NCBI GenBank assembly: GCA_965223245.1 | Contig: CBDCVY010000013.1 | Span: forward strand, 806,001 to 870,000 | Source of the DNA: CBDCVY01 sp965223245 | Lineage (GTDB): Bacteria > Nitrospinota > Nitrospinia > Nitrospinales > Nitrospinaceae | Length of the DNA: 64,000 nucleotides | Direction of reading: 5' to 3' | Shown: positions 1 to 7,358 of the stretch, one piece after another | Layout: each line of letters starts with the position of its first letter | How positions within the stretch are numbered: the first letter of the stretch is position 1 | Notes under the pieces: generated by a model | What the model saw: only the letters and a program-made list of their open reading frames with translations | What the model was told of the DNA's origin: nothing | Database searches by the model: none | Translations under genes and position numbers: made by a program

Positions 1-271
1 GTTGAAATTCAGCAGAAACCAAACCCACTTGTTCACGAATATTTAAAATTCCCTGCCAATCTTTTGTTCCAAACCAATGTACCGACCCCCCCTCGACGGG
101 CAAAAGTTCTCCAAAAATTAATTTTAATAATGTGGTCTTTCCCGACCCATTATTGCCAACTACAGCCCAATTCTCGTTTTTCTTAATGGTCCAGTTCAAA
201 TTAGACAACGCTTGATTGTATTTTCGGTAAACGGTGGCGTTGTTAACTTGGACTATAAAGGATGTGGCCAT
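1..271 (-). CDS. ABC transporter ATP-binding protein, N-terminal part (runs off window)
   Basis: I translated this by hand. It starts with ATG at 269-271 and stays open to base 1 (90 codons). Residues 39-47 read GNNGSGKTT, a clear Walker A motif, after an ABC-type N-terminus that includes NWTIKKNENWAVVG. The short linker and single-domain look resemble stand-alone ATPases of the ModF/PhrA type, but the Walker B and signature motifs lie outside the window, so the substrate cannot be named. It starts only 5 bp downstream of the histidine phosphatase stop, so the two are probably co-transcribed. Confidence 0.85.
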   Translation of the reverse strand, partial: MATSFIVQVNNATVYRKYNQALSNLNWTIKKNENWAVVGNNGSGKTTLLKLIFGELLPVEGGSVHWFGTKDWQGILNIREQVGLVSAEFQ

Positions 272-276
272 CAGGA

Positions 277-945
277 TTATGCGATTTGCAGGGAAGTTCC
301 ATTCATTAATTCAACGACGACCTGATCAGGATAGTATTGAATTATATTTATCGCTGCATATTCCTGGGCTATTCGAAATAAATTGTCGGTTGGAAACTCT
401 AATAAGTGGGCGAGAATAGTTCGGTTTACTCCTCCATGACTCATGATTACTATTGTTTCATTGGGGTGGTTACTCACAATATCTAAAAACTTAGGAATGA
501 CACGGTCATGCAATTGTTGAAAAGATTCCCCTCCATCCGCTTTAAAAGTAGAGGTACTTTTAACACGCTTGTCAAGTTCCCCGGGGAACTTATCATTTAA
601 TTCTTTAACACTCATTCCCTCCCAATTTCCAAAGGATAATTCTCTCAAATCTGGTGTAGATATAGGATCCATAGAATGGTGATTGGCAATAATTTTGGCA
701 CCTACTTTGGTTCTTTGAAGGTCACTGGAATAAATTGCTTTTATAGGCTTTTTGCTTAGGACATGGGCAATGTCCTCGATTTGAGATAGTCCTTTTTTAG
801 AGAGAGCAACGTCGAAATGGCCATTTAAACAAATATTGTGAGCATTTGCAGTTTCACCATGCCGGATTAGGTATACACGACAGCGTGGGAGCCCCTTGAA
901 ATGACGGGTGCCCGGGTCTTGGGGTATAAAGCTATTTTTGGACAC
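277..945 (-). CDS. Histidine phosphatase family protein (phosphoglycerate mutase-like)
   Basis: The family uses a phosphohistidine intermediate to hydrolyse or move phosphate; members include GpmB, CobC and broad-specificity phosphatases. The motif YLIRHGETAN carries the catalytic His (H29 from this start). The second conserved His is in IVIMSHGGVNRT, and SSDLQRTKVGA and LRELSFGNWEGM are typical core segments. The frame is open up to a GTG at 994-996, but that codon sits in the right arm of a terminator hairpin (967-995), so I use the next GTG at 943-945. Neither has a visible ribosome-binding site, and the roughly 22 residues before CRVYLIRHG do not look like the family N-terminus, so the start is uncertain. 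The cellular substrate is unknown. Confidence 0.85.
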   Translation of the reverse strand: MSKNSFIPQDPGTRHFKGLPRCRVYLIRHGETANAHNICLNGHFDVALSKKGLSQIEDIAHVLSKKPIKAIYSSDLQRTKVGAKIIANHHSMDPISTPDLRELSFGNWEGMSVKELNDKFPGELDKRVKSTSTFKADGGESFQQLHDRVIPKFLDIVSNHPNETIVIMSHGGVNRTILAHLLEFPTDNLFRIAQEYAAINIIQYYPDQVVVELMNGTSLQIA

Positions 946-966
946 AGGTATGAGCCGAAAAAAGAC

Positions 967-995
967 AAAAAAATGGCAAGCTAAGGGGCTTGCCA
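967..995 (-). terminator. Intrinsic terminator of the 61-residue membrane protein gene
   Basis: The 8-bp arms 974-981 and 988-995 (tggcaagc / gcttgcca) enclose a 6-nt loop. Seven A residues at 967-973 give a T tract when read on the minus strand. It lies 43 bp after the stop of the minus-strand gene at 1039. Confidence 0.85.
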
Positions 996-1038
996 CCTTT
1001 TAAATTCTAATTTATTTAAAATGGAAAAACAGAATAGA

Positions 1039-1224
1039 TTAATGACCTGCGCCGCCACCGGAACCAGTGGTCCACAGATAATAAAAATCTAAACCTTGTA
1101 CTTCCATAAGAGCCCAATTAATTAATACGTAATAACAACCCATTGCAGCAGCAGCAATGATGAAGTGAATAATAGACTTTGGGGTTATAAATCTCTTTTT
1201 TTCTTCTTGAATCTCTTCTGACAT
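1039..1224 (-). CDS. Small single-TM membrane protein, 61 aa, unknown
   Basis: The charged N-terminus (MSEEIQEEKKRF) is followed by one hydrophobic segment at about residues 18-40 and a glycine-rich, His-ending tail (GSGGGAGH). A ribosome-binding site (AGGGGAG) lies 11 nt upstream, and a strong terminator follows the gene. I do not recognise the family. It neighbours other tiny membrane proteins and a DUF420 protein, and very small single-TM proteins are common accessory subunits of terminal oxidases (CydX, CcoQ). That role here is inference only. Confidence 0.7.
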   Translation of the reverse strand: MSEEIQEEKKRFITPKSIIHFIIAAAAMGCYYVLINWALMEVQGLDFYYLWTTGSGGGAGH

Positions 1225-1283
1225 GAGTCTTAAATCTCCCCTTTAAACAAGGATTGGTGGTTGATACAAATTATTTAATAAAA

Positions 1284-1388
1284 CTAACGCCAAACTGAGG
1301 CAAACCAATAAAAGAACCAAAGACAGAAAATAACTGTCGCAATGTAGATAATTGGCCCCGCAGTTTCCTTAATTTTCTCAAGATCCAT
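1284..1388 (-). CDS. Tiny membrane protein, 34 aa
   Basis: I translated this by hand: ATG at 1386-1388, TAG at 1284-1286. The product is a short charged head (MDLEKIKETAG) and one aromatic-rich transmembrane helix at about residues 12-33. The upstream sequence AAAGGAA, 7-8 nt before the ATG, is a good ribosome-binding site, which raises confidence despite the size. It sits 59 bp upstream of the 61-residue membrane protein on the same strand, so the two may form one transcript. No function is recognised. Confidence 0.6.
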   Translation of the reverse strand: MDLEKIKETAGPIIYIATVIFCLWFFYWFASVWR

Positions 1389-1497
1389 TTTGGAAATTCC
1401 TTTTGAAGGTGACTAAATTGATTTATTCTTGACAGTAGTAAATTGCCAATGATAATTTATCCGTCCCGTTACTCAAACTTTTGAAAAGGAATAACAC

Positions 1498-1605
1498 ATG
1501 GCCAGTAAAGACGGAAAAATCTTCGATACTATTGTTATAATTGGATTGGGCGTTAATGTTTTAACAGCCCTTTATCTAATCCTCATGTACTTTGAAGTCA
1601 TATAA
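1498..1605 (+). CDS. Tiny membrane protein, 35 aa
   Basis: Hand translation gives MASKDGKIFDT followed by one helix of about 20 hydrophobic residues ending YFEVI. A ribosome-binding site AAAGGA lies about 7 nt before the ATG. It is divergent from the 34-residue protein and convergent with the DUF420 gene. Size, helix and clear start signal suggest a real small membrane protein. No homologue is recognised. Confidence 0.55.
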   Translation: MASKDGKIFDTIVIIGLGVNVLTALYLILMYFEVI

Positions 1606-1710
1606 AGCTGGCCAAATCTACCACAGGCCTTAAAAATGTGTCAAGAGTAAAAACCCGCAACCCCTCAAAAAAATTGATTTTGGGTAAAAAAATACAAATT
1701 TAGGTGTTTT

Positions 1711-2430
1711 TTAACCTGCAGCTGGAGCCAAGGGATAAATTACATAAAGCATCAGATAAGTGGCTGTACTGGTGCAAAGAATCAGGGCGAATAGAACCAT
1801 GGTGAATCTTCCTAGTACCCGATGTCTGCGAGCCCCATTGGGTAACATCTTTTCTATCAGTAATTCCAGGCTAATTACCAGAGCAATTGTGGCAAAAATC
1901 AGAAAATAGGCTATCTGAGACTGTTTTGACTTTCCCAATAAAATACAAACGATTTCCCAAACCAACCAAATTCCGATAATCCAAAAAAATAACCGTTTGA
2001 ATTTCTTGGGGGATATTTTTAAATTTTCCGAAATTAAGGTGTACTCGTTATTAATTTTTTTACTGGAGCGAAAACCTTCGATGATCATATAGGGTGTTAG
2101 GATAAGGCCGAGGGTCACCAAAACTAAATGAGTCGTCAATATGGGGACAAACACATTGTTGTAAATTTCGGTAGGGCCTCCAAAACCTTCTTTTCCCTCA
2201 AAAGATAGAACTCCCAGTGAACGGGCGTAATAGTACCCGACAAAATAGATCACCATAGAAATCATTGAAACAAAAATAAGCTTATGGTGCTGGGTACCCT
2301 GGCCTTTTTTGGCGTATCCCCAGGCTATTAAAAATAGAACTGTAAAGACTACGGCTAACAGATAACTTAAATCTGCTCCAACAGAGCCTGCTTCAACTAA
2401 AAAACCAGGTTTTTTAAGGAAATCTTGCAT
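1711..2430 (-). CDS. DUF420 family integral membrane protein
   Basis: This 239-residue protein has about six hydrophobic segments. The core is of the DUF420 type: HHKLIFVSMISMVIYFVGYY, then HLVLVTLGLILTPYMIIEG, then RRHRVLGRFTMVLFALILC with His/Arg residues at membrane borders. Some DUF420 members (CtaM/YozB) are needed to assemble haem-copper oxidases; others have no known role. It is the last gene of a likely minus-strand run (194-aa, 59-aa, DUF420). I infer a respiratory-complex link, not a proven one. No clear ribosome-binding site precedes the ATG. Confidence 0.8.
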   Translation of the reverse strand: MQDFLKKPGFLVEAGSVGADLSYLLAVVFTVLFLIAWGYAKKGQGTQHHKLIFVSMISMVIYFVGYYYARSLGVLSFEGKEGFGGPTEIYNNVFVPILTTHLVLVTLGLILTPYMIIEGFRSSKKINNEYTLISENLKISPKKFKRLFFWIIGIWLVWEIVCILLGKSKQSQIAYFLIFATIALVISLELLIEKMLPNGARRHRVLGRFTMVLFALILCTSTATYLMLYVIYPLAPAAG

Positions 2431-2454
2431 AAAATTAATTCGATTTAAGTGATG

Positions 2455-2634
2455 TTAAGGCTGGCTTTTTCCAAGAATTAGAGTCCCTCCGTAAAAAACA
2501 GAAGCTCCCACGACAGTGCCAAGCAATAAGGGCTCCATTCCAGCCTGTGTAAAAAACATGATAACCACATAGGTAAGAGTCACCAGCCCTACAATTTGCA
2601 TTGCCCGTCCTAAGAAATAGCGAAAAGGGTTCAT
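2455..2634 (-). CDS. Small two-helix membrane protein, 59 aa
   Basis: Hand translation runs from ATG at 2632-2634 to TAA at 2455-2457. The N-terminus MNPFRYFLGRAMQ is followed by a helix at about residues 12-30 and a second at about 37-53. It begins 6 bp after the stop of the 194-residue protein and ends 24 bp before the DUF420 start, so it fits a three-gene operon. The family is not recognised. Confidence 0.65.
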   Translation of the reverse strand: MNPFRYFLGRAMQIVGLVTLTYVVIMFFTQAGMEPLLLGTVVGASVFYGGTLILGKSQP

Positions 2635-2640
2635 GCGGAA

Positions 2641-3225
2641 TTAATTCTTCAAAACTTCACGAACTTTATTATTAGCTTCAATCAGAGATTGAATATTGTC
2701 TCTTCCTTTCCCTTGAATTGTGTCTTTAACAACCATCAAGGCAATTTTTCCTTGTTTTGTAAATACTCCAGGAATATCGGGCAATGAACTCTGGTTTTCT
2801 TCAGAAGACAGGCTTTCGTACCGACTCTTAATTTCCTGATCATCATATAATTCTTCTAAGGGATACCTGAAAAGTAACTTTACATATTCCCGTTCTTTCT
2901 CAGCTTCATCTTTAGAATCCCAAACAATATTTTCCATTTCAATTGAAGCGGGTTTGTTGGATTTATTTTCAAGGATGGTTTTGATTTCCTGGAAATAGGT
3001 TTTCATTGCATCAGAATCTTTTAATTCATCCTGTGGGATTTTTGAACTAATTTCATAGACCAATTGGTTTTCTTCTAATACAGGGCGACTAATTTCATAA
3101 GTAATATTGTTGTGATTGAATCTTCTTCCCTTTTTAGGTTTAAATTTATTTTGCATTTCTTCAACAAGCTTATTTAAACCTTCGCCTGCAAATTGACTAA
3201 ACAAAATCCCCTTTAAACTTGCCAT
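2641..3225 (-). CDS. Hypothetical soluble protein, 194 aa
   Basis: There is no signal peptide or TM segment. The protein is highly charged, with a basic N-terminal part (NKFKPKKGRRF) and a long acidic, helix-rich middle (about residues 60-150). A good ribosome-binding site (AGGAGA, 8 nt upstream) supports the start. It is the first gene of the run leading into the 59-residue membrane protein and DUF420. I do not recognise it and give no function. Confidence 0.75.
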   Translation of the reverse strand: MASLKGILFSQFAGEGLNKLVEEMQNKFKPKKGRRFNHNNITYEISRPVLEENQLVYEISSKIPQDELKDSDAMKTYFQEIKTILENKSNKPASIEMENIVWDSKDEAEKEREYVKLLFRYPLEELYDDQEIKSRYESLSSEENQSSLPDIPGVFTKQGKIALMVVKDTIQGKGRDNIQSLIEANNKVREVLKN

Positions 3226-3357
3226 ATAAAGATCTCCTAAATCTATTAATTCTATGGATATATTAAAGACTAACTTTTAAATATTTAAAATTTCTTAAGA
3301 ACCCAACCGATAAAAAACATTATTTTAGATAAAGATAAAATAGAAACAATATAATTC

Positions 3358-4146
3358 TTAAATATCAGGTGAAACCGGAGGTTGGTTAGAGGCCTTTACA
3401 TCAGTATTTTTTAGAAATGACTTGTTTCCATCAGGTTGGTAAACATATTTCATTTGGATGCATCCTGGTTGCTTATCGGCACAATAAAAACTCAAAAATT
3501 GTATTTTTGCAAATTTTTTGTCTGCGGTTCGCAATAGATAGATATTTTTTCGTGGAGTAAGTTTATGAGTGAGGTAATTATATTTATACCATTGGCCTAA
3601 AACCTCATTTTCCGTTTCTGTACGGGTAGCATTATCTAAAATGAAATTCTTATCAGGAACGTTTTCCACTGCATCAAAATCCACTTCTCCAAGACTGAAA
3701 ATGCCTGCGCCACCAAATTTATTCGTAGCTCCTCCATTTGTAACAATCTTCCCTCTTCTGAATGCTAAATCCCACTCTAAAGATGACCGGTCGTGAATTT
3801 TGACTTCTTTGCCACGTGAAAAGTCAAAATATGCCCAATCTTCATCTGAGGTAGAATTTATGACTACGTTTTGAGATTCCAATAAATTTACATTTTTTAC
3901 AGGAAGATTTTTTTGTTTTCCTTTCATTCCAGAAAACCCACCGCTTTTTTTGGATTGATTTACGCTGGAAGAATCTAAAAACTCATTGATTTGAGTTAAC
4001 TTTAAGGGAAGCCAAAAGAAACCGATTAACAATAAAGTTACACAAAGGTTGAATATAAAAAGATTCCTCCAAAGCTTTTTTTTCTTTAAAGCTTCAGGGC
4101 TTAATTCTTGATTCGGTTTGTGTGTGGCCCCTATTTCGGTTTCCAT
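3358..4146 (-). CDS. HmuY-like family protein, membrane-anchored
   Basis: One N-terminal TM helix at about residues 27-49 (LWRNLFIFNLCVTLLLIGFF) anchors a periplasmic domain. That domain has the HmuY pattern: YFDFSRGKEV, SSLEWDLAFRRGKIVTNGG, then the late beta strands NIYLLRTADKKFAKIQFLSF and MKYVYQPDG. HmuY proteins of Bacteroidota bind haem at the cell surface; distant members are widespread and mostly unstudied. The gene is 11 bp downstream of a secreted-protein gene, so the two are probably co-expressed. Haem binding here is inferred from the family only; I could not verify the ligand residues. Confidence 0.7.
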   Translation of the reverse strand: METEIGATHKPNQELSPEALKKKKLWRNLFIFNLCVTLLLIGFFWLPLKLTQINEFLDSSSVNQSKKSGGFSGMKGKQKNLPVKNVNLLESQNVVINSTSDEDWAYFDFSRGKEVKIHDRSSLEWDLAFRRGKIVTNGGATNKFGGAGIFSLGEVDFDAVENVPDKNFILDNATRTETENEVLGQWYKYNYLTHKLTPRKNIYLLRTADKKFAKIQFLSFYCADKQPGCIQMKYVYQPDGNKSFLKNTDVKASNQPPVSPDI

Positions 4147-4157
4147 AGTTCTTTATA

Positions 4158-5057
4158 TTAGTTAGATTTGTAGAAATCTTTAACGATTTTTTTAATTGCC
4201 TTTCGGGAGAGCTCCTCTTTTTCCAGCCATCGGTAGCGGCCTCCAAATATATTTTTAATTGAAGGTGTTTGCGACCCAGTATATCGAGCTCCCCAAATAT
4301 ATTTACATTTTTTTGCCGGACGGTCCAGAATTATTAAAAAGGCTCCAAATTCCACGCTGGATCCTAAGCTTTCTGTAAGTTCCCCATGTCGATTTATATA
4401 TTTATTAGAAAACCGCGTAACCGCTCCAAACATATATGCATCAATTTCTTTTGCCAAATTCCGATCATTTTCCCCAAGTGAATACGATGAGCCCTTTCCC
4501 TTAGAAGATTTGGAAATAAGGGGGACTTTTGGGGTGGCTACTATTTGCATTTGTACGTCCTCTTTTTCCATAGAGGCGGGGTCTAGAACAGGATATTTCC
4601 GGACGGATTCCAGTTCTTGAAAAAATTGATTGGCTACCAATTTCCCTATTTTTTCATCTCTAAATCGGTCGGGGACTTTATTTTCAAAGCCCATTACACC
4701 AATTTGGCGTACAGCTTTAAAAGCGGCAATATCAAAAATTTTGCTTTGAATTTGATCCACCGGTTTTTGCTGCAACAACTGAAAATAGTGCTTTGGAAAC
4801 TTGGTGTGTCCACAAAGTTTATTTAATGCTTCAGGGACTGGATGCGGCTCATTTATGGAATCAGTTAAATGGGGGTTCTGTGACCGATAGATTCCCTCAG
4901 GAACATTTTGATCGGGGTGCTCATGGATATAGGGTTTAGGTGCATCTGTGGAACGAGGAAAAGCGTCGTTTACAGGCATATCTTGAGCAGTTGCTAGGGT
5001 CGCCGCAAATCCAATTCCAAATATAATGTATAATAAACGCCGAAATTTGGGATGCAT
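4158..5057 (-). CDS. Secreted hypothetical protein, possibly CsgG/FlgT-like fold
   Basis: The signal peptide is about residues 1-24 (RRLLYIIFGIGFAATLATA, then QD). Residues 30-75 are Pro/His-rich and likely unstructured. The C-terminal two thirds contain IGVMGFENKVPD, then KLVANQFFQELESVRKYPVLDP, and a late segment GAFLIILDRPAKKCKYIWGA. This order resembles periplasmic CsgG/FlgT/TolB-N-like modules, in which a short strand ending in F-E-N is followed by a helix and a 'variable/late strand' domain; the resemblance is weak. It precedes the HmuY-like gene by 11 bp. Confidence 0.65.
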   Translation of the reverse strand: MHPKFRRLLYIIFGIGFAATLATAQDMPVNDAFPRSTDAPKPYIHEHPDQNVPEGIYRSQNPHLTDSINEPHPVPEALNKLCGHTKFPKHYFQLLQQKPVDQIQSKIFDIAAFKAVRQIGVMGFENKVPDRFRDEKIGKLVANQFFQELESVRKYPVLDPASMEKEDVQMQIVATPKVPLISKSSKGKGSSYSLGENDRNLAKEIDAYMFGAVTRFSNKYINRHGELTESLGSSVEFGAFLIILDRPAKKCKYIWGARYTGSQTPSIKNIFGGRYRWLEKEELSRKAIKKIVKDFYKSN

Positions 5058-5250
5058 ATCGGCATTCGTGCCTCAACCGGGTGGATAAAATTGAAAGACT
5101 TTGGTCTTCCCTGTGATTTCAAGTTTTAATATATCACAGGGTTTCAATGAGATAAATGTAATTTAGAAAATGAGGGAATTAGAAAAAGCTCCTCTTTTTT
5201 TGAATTAAAAATAATTCTCCATAAATCGTCAATCGTTTGCATGTAAATCA

Positions 5251-7224
5251 ATGAATGTTAATGATGCCGGATCCCATCCGGCTTTTTTTCAGCCTATTAT
5301 ATTATTGGTTTTTACCCTGGTCTCTTTAGGACTTTTTGGGTTTTCTCTGTGGCCAAAATGGAAAAACCTGCAAAGATCAGCCCCTGAAAATCGATGGGAT
5401 AATCCCTTAAAGCGTTTCTTTAATACACTTAGAATTGCAATAGCCCAATCTAAAATGTTTAAGGATGCTCCGGCGGGTTGGATGCATGCTCTTATATTTT
5501 GGGGATTTTTGATTTTACTTTTTCGCGCAGCCCAATTTTTCTTTATAGGATTTTTCCCAAACTTTTATCAAGAAGTTAATGGATGGAGTTGGCTATCTAA
5601 CATATACGGCATTCTTAAAGAATTTTTTATTCTTTTGGTGACTTTGGCCTGCGTTTACGCTCTTTATCGAAGGGTTATATCTAAACCCAAACGACTGAAT
5701 TTATCTGGTGAAGGAATTTTTATTTTAGTTCTTATTTTAATAATAATGGTTTCAGATATTCTCTATGAAGGAGCCAAACTAAAAATTGAAGGTAATGTTC
5801 CCTCGTTGTGGTCTTTTTTGAGTTCGAGCTTTGCCACATTATGTTTAAAAAACTCTTCTGTTACTCGCCTTGCTTTTTATCAGGGGTTAGGTTTTTGGTT
5901 GCATGTGGGAGCCATATTAATTTTTTTAAATGTATTACCGAGATCCAAACATTTTCATGTGATTACTTCCATTCCCAATGTGTTTTTTTCTAATGTCTCT
6001 GGTACAGGAAACCAAATTAAGAAATTGAATTTTGAAGATGAGAGCATAGAAACTTTTGGAGTTACGAAGATTGAGGAGTTTTCCTGGAAAAAAATTTTAG
6101 ATTTACATACTTGTACCGAATGTGGCCGGTGTGATGTTTTTTGCCCTGCCTTAAACAGTCAAAAACCACTTTCTCCAAAACAATTTACTGTTGATTTAAG
6201 GAATTTTTTGAATACCAATTTGGATTTAGTGGATAAACCTTTAATGGGAAATGTTATTCAGGATGAGACCGTTTGGTCTTGTACGACTTGTGGAGCTTGC
6301 GAGGAAGAATGCCCGGTAATGATTGAATATGTTAACAAGATGGTGGATCTTCGCAGGGGGTTGGTGATGATGGAAGATCGCTATCCTAAAGAATTAACAG
6401 AAGCCTTTCGATCTTTAGAAACGCATAGCAACCCATGGGGGTTTCCGGGAAATCAAAGAGAAGCCTGGGCTAAAAAAATAGGTGTCCCAATTTGGGACGC
6501 GAATAACCCCAGTGAGTATTTATATTTTGTGGGTTGTAATGGATCATTTGATAATCGAGGAAAAAAAGTTTTCGAAGCCGTGGTGCAGGCTCTAAAAAAA
6601 GCAGAAGTCGATTTTTCTATATTAGGAAACCGGGAAGGATGTACAGGGGATCCTGCGCGTCGTCTAGGAAATGAATATTTATTTGATATGTTAGCCCTTA
6701 AAAACGTGGAAACTTTCAAAGAAGAAAAAATCAGGAAAGTTATTACCCATTGCCCCCATTGTTTTAATTCTTTACTGAATGAGTACCCGGAATATGGATC
6801 ACAACTCGAAGTAATTCATCATTCTCAATTATTAGAACATTTAGTTGAGGAAGGTAAAATTGCCACTGAGGAGAAGTCAAACGAAAAGGTGGTTGTTCAT
6901 GATTCCTGCTATATGGGACGACATAATAATGAATATGATGCATCCAGAGAAACTTTGAAGTCTAGCATAGAAGAAAAATCTCTGGTAGAAGTTGAAACAA
7001 ATCGGGAACGCGGTACTTGTTGTGGCGCCGGTGGAGGAAGGTTTTTAATTGAAGAGAATACAGGAACAAGAATGAGCCATAATCGAATTGATGAATTAAT
7101 GGAAACAAATCCGGATACGATTGCTGTTTCCTGCCCCTATTGTGTTCTTATGCTTGAAGATGCTTTGAAAGCAAAAAAACTTAACGAAAAAGTTAAAGTA
7201 AAAGATATTTCTGAAATTTTATGA
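5251..7224 (+). CDS. Membrane-bound (Fe-S) oxidoreductase, EtfD/HdrD-like
   Basis: Residues 1-235 carry about six TM helices of the NarI-like cytochrome b type. Two ferredoxin motifs follow, CTECGRCDVFCP near residue 288 and CTTCGACEEECP near 345, then a CCG-domain region (HCPHCFNSLLNEYP near 500, GTCCGAGGGRF near 590, SCPYCVLML near the end). In the EtfD/EtfX type, such proteins pass electrons from an electron-transfer flavoprotein to quinone; others serve heterodisulfide-like partners. No etfAB genes lie beside it here, so the donor is unknown. A perfect terminator-like hairpin overlaps codons 6-13 (see separate entry). The start is kept because the residues after it match the usual periplasmic N-terminus before TM1. 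Confidence 0.88.
   Translation: MNVNDAGSHPAFFQPIILLVFTLVSLGLFGFSLWPKWKNLQRSAPENRWDNPLKRFFNTLRIAIAQSKMFKDAPAGWMHALIFWGFLILLFRAAQFFFIGFFPNFYQEVNGWSWLSNIYGILKEFFILLVTLACVYALYRRVISKPKRLNLSGEGIFILVLILIIMVSDILYEGAKLKIEGNVPSLWSFLSSSFATLCLKNSSVTRLAFYQGLGFWLHVGAILIFLNVLPRSKHFHVITSIPNVFFSNVSGTGNQIKKLNFEDESIETFGVTKIEEFSWKKILDLHTCTECGRCDVFCPALNSQKPLSPKQFTVDLRNFLNTNLDLVDKPLMGNVIQDETVWSCTTCGACEEECPVMIEYVNKMVDLRRGLVMMEDRYPKELTEAFRSLETHSNPWGFPGNQREAWAKKIGVPIWDANNPSEYLYFVGCNGSFDNRGKKVFEAVVQALKKAEVDFSILGNREGCTGDPARRLGNEYLFDMLALKNVETFKEEKIRKVITHCPHCFNSLLNEYPEYGSQLEVIHHSQLLEHLVEEGKIATEEKSNEKVVVHDSCYMGRHNNEYDASRETLKSSIEEKSLVEVETNRERGTCCGAGGGRFLIEENTGTRMSHNRIDELMETNPDTIAVSCPYCVLMLEDALKAKKLNEKVKVKDISEIL
5266..5289 (+). 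terminator. Terminator-like hairpin inside the 5' end of the Fe-S oxidoreductase gene
   Basis: The arms gccggat (5266-5272) and atccggc (5276-5282) are perfectly complementary around a ccc loop, directly followed by seven T residues (5283-5289). By sequence it is a classic intrinsic terminator, but it lies 15 bases after the ATG at 5251 and encodes part of the N-terminus. No upstream plus-strand gene exists for it to terminate. It may attenuate its own gene or be chance. Confidence 0.6.
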
Positions 7225-7358
7225 CCCTAGGCTCAGGCATGTTTAGAAAAAATAAGTAATTTCCTAATTGTTTGACCATTTTGCAATCCTCAAATTACTC
7301 TGCGATACTGAAAAGAAAAGTTTAATTCCTTACTTCCTTTTTTTTAACGGAGAGTTTT

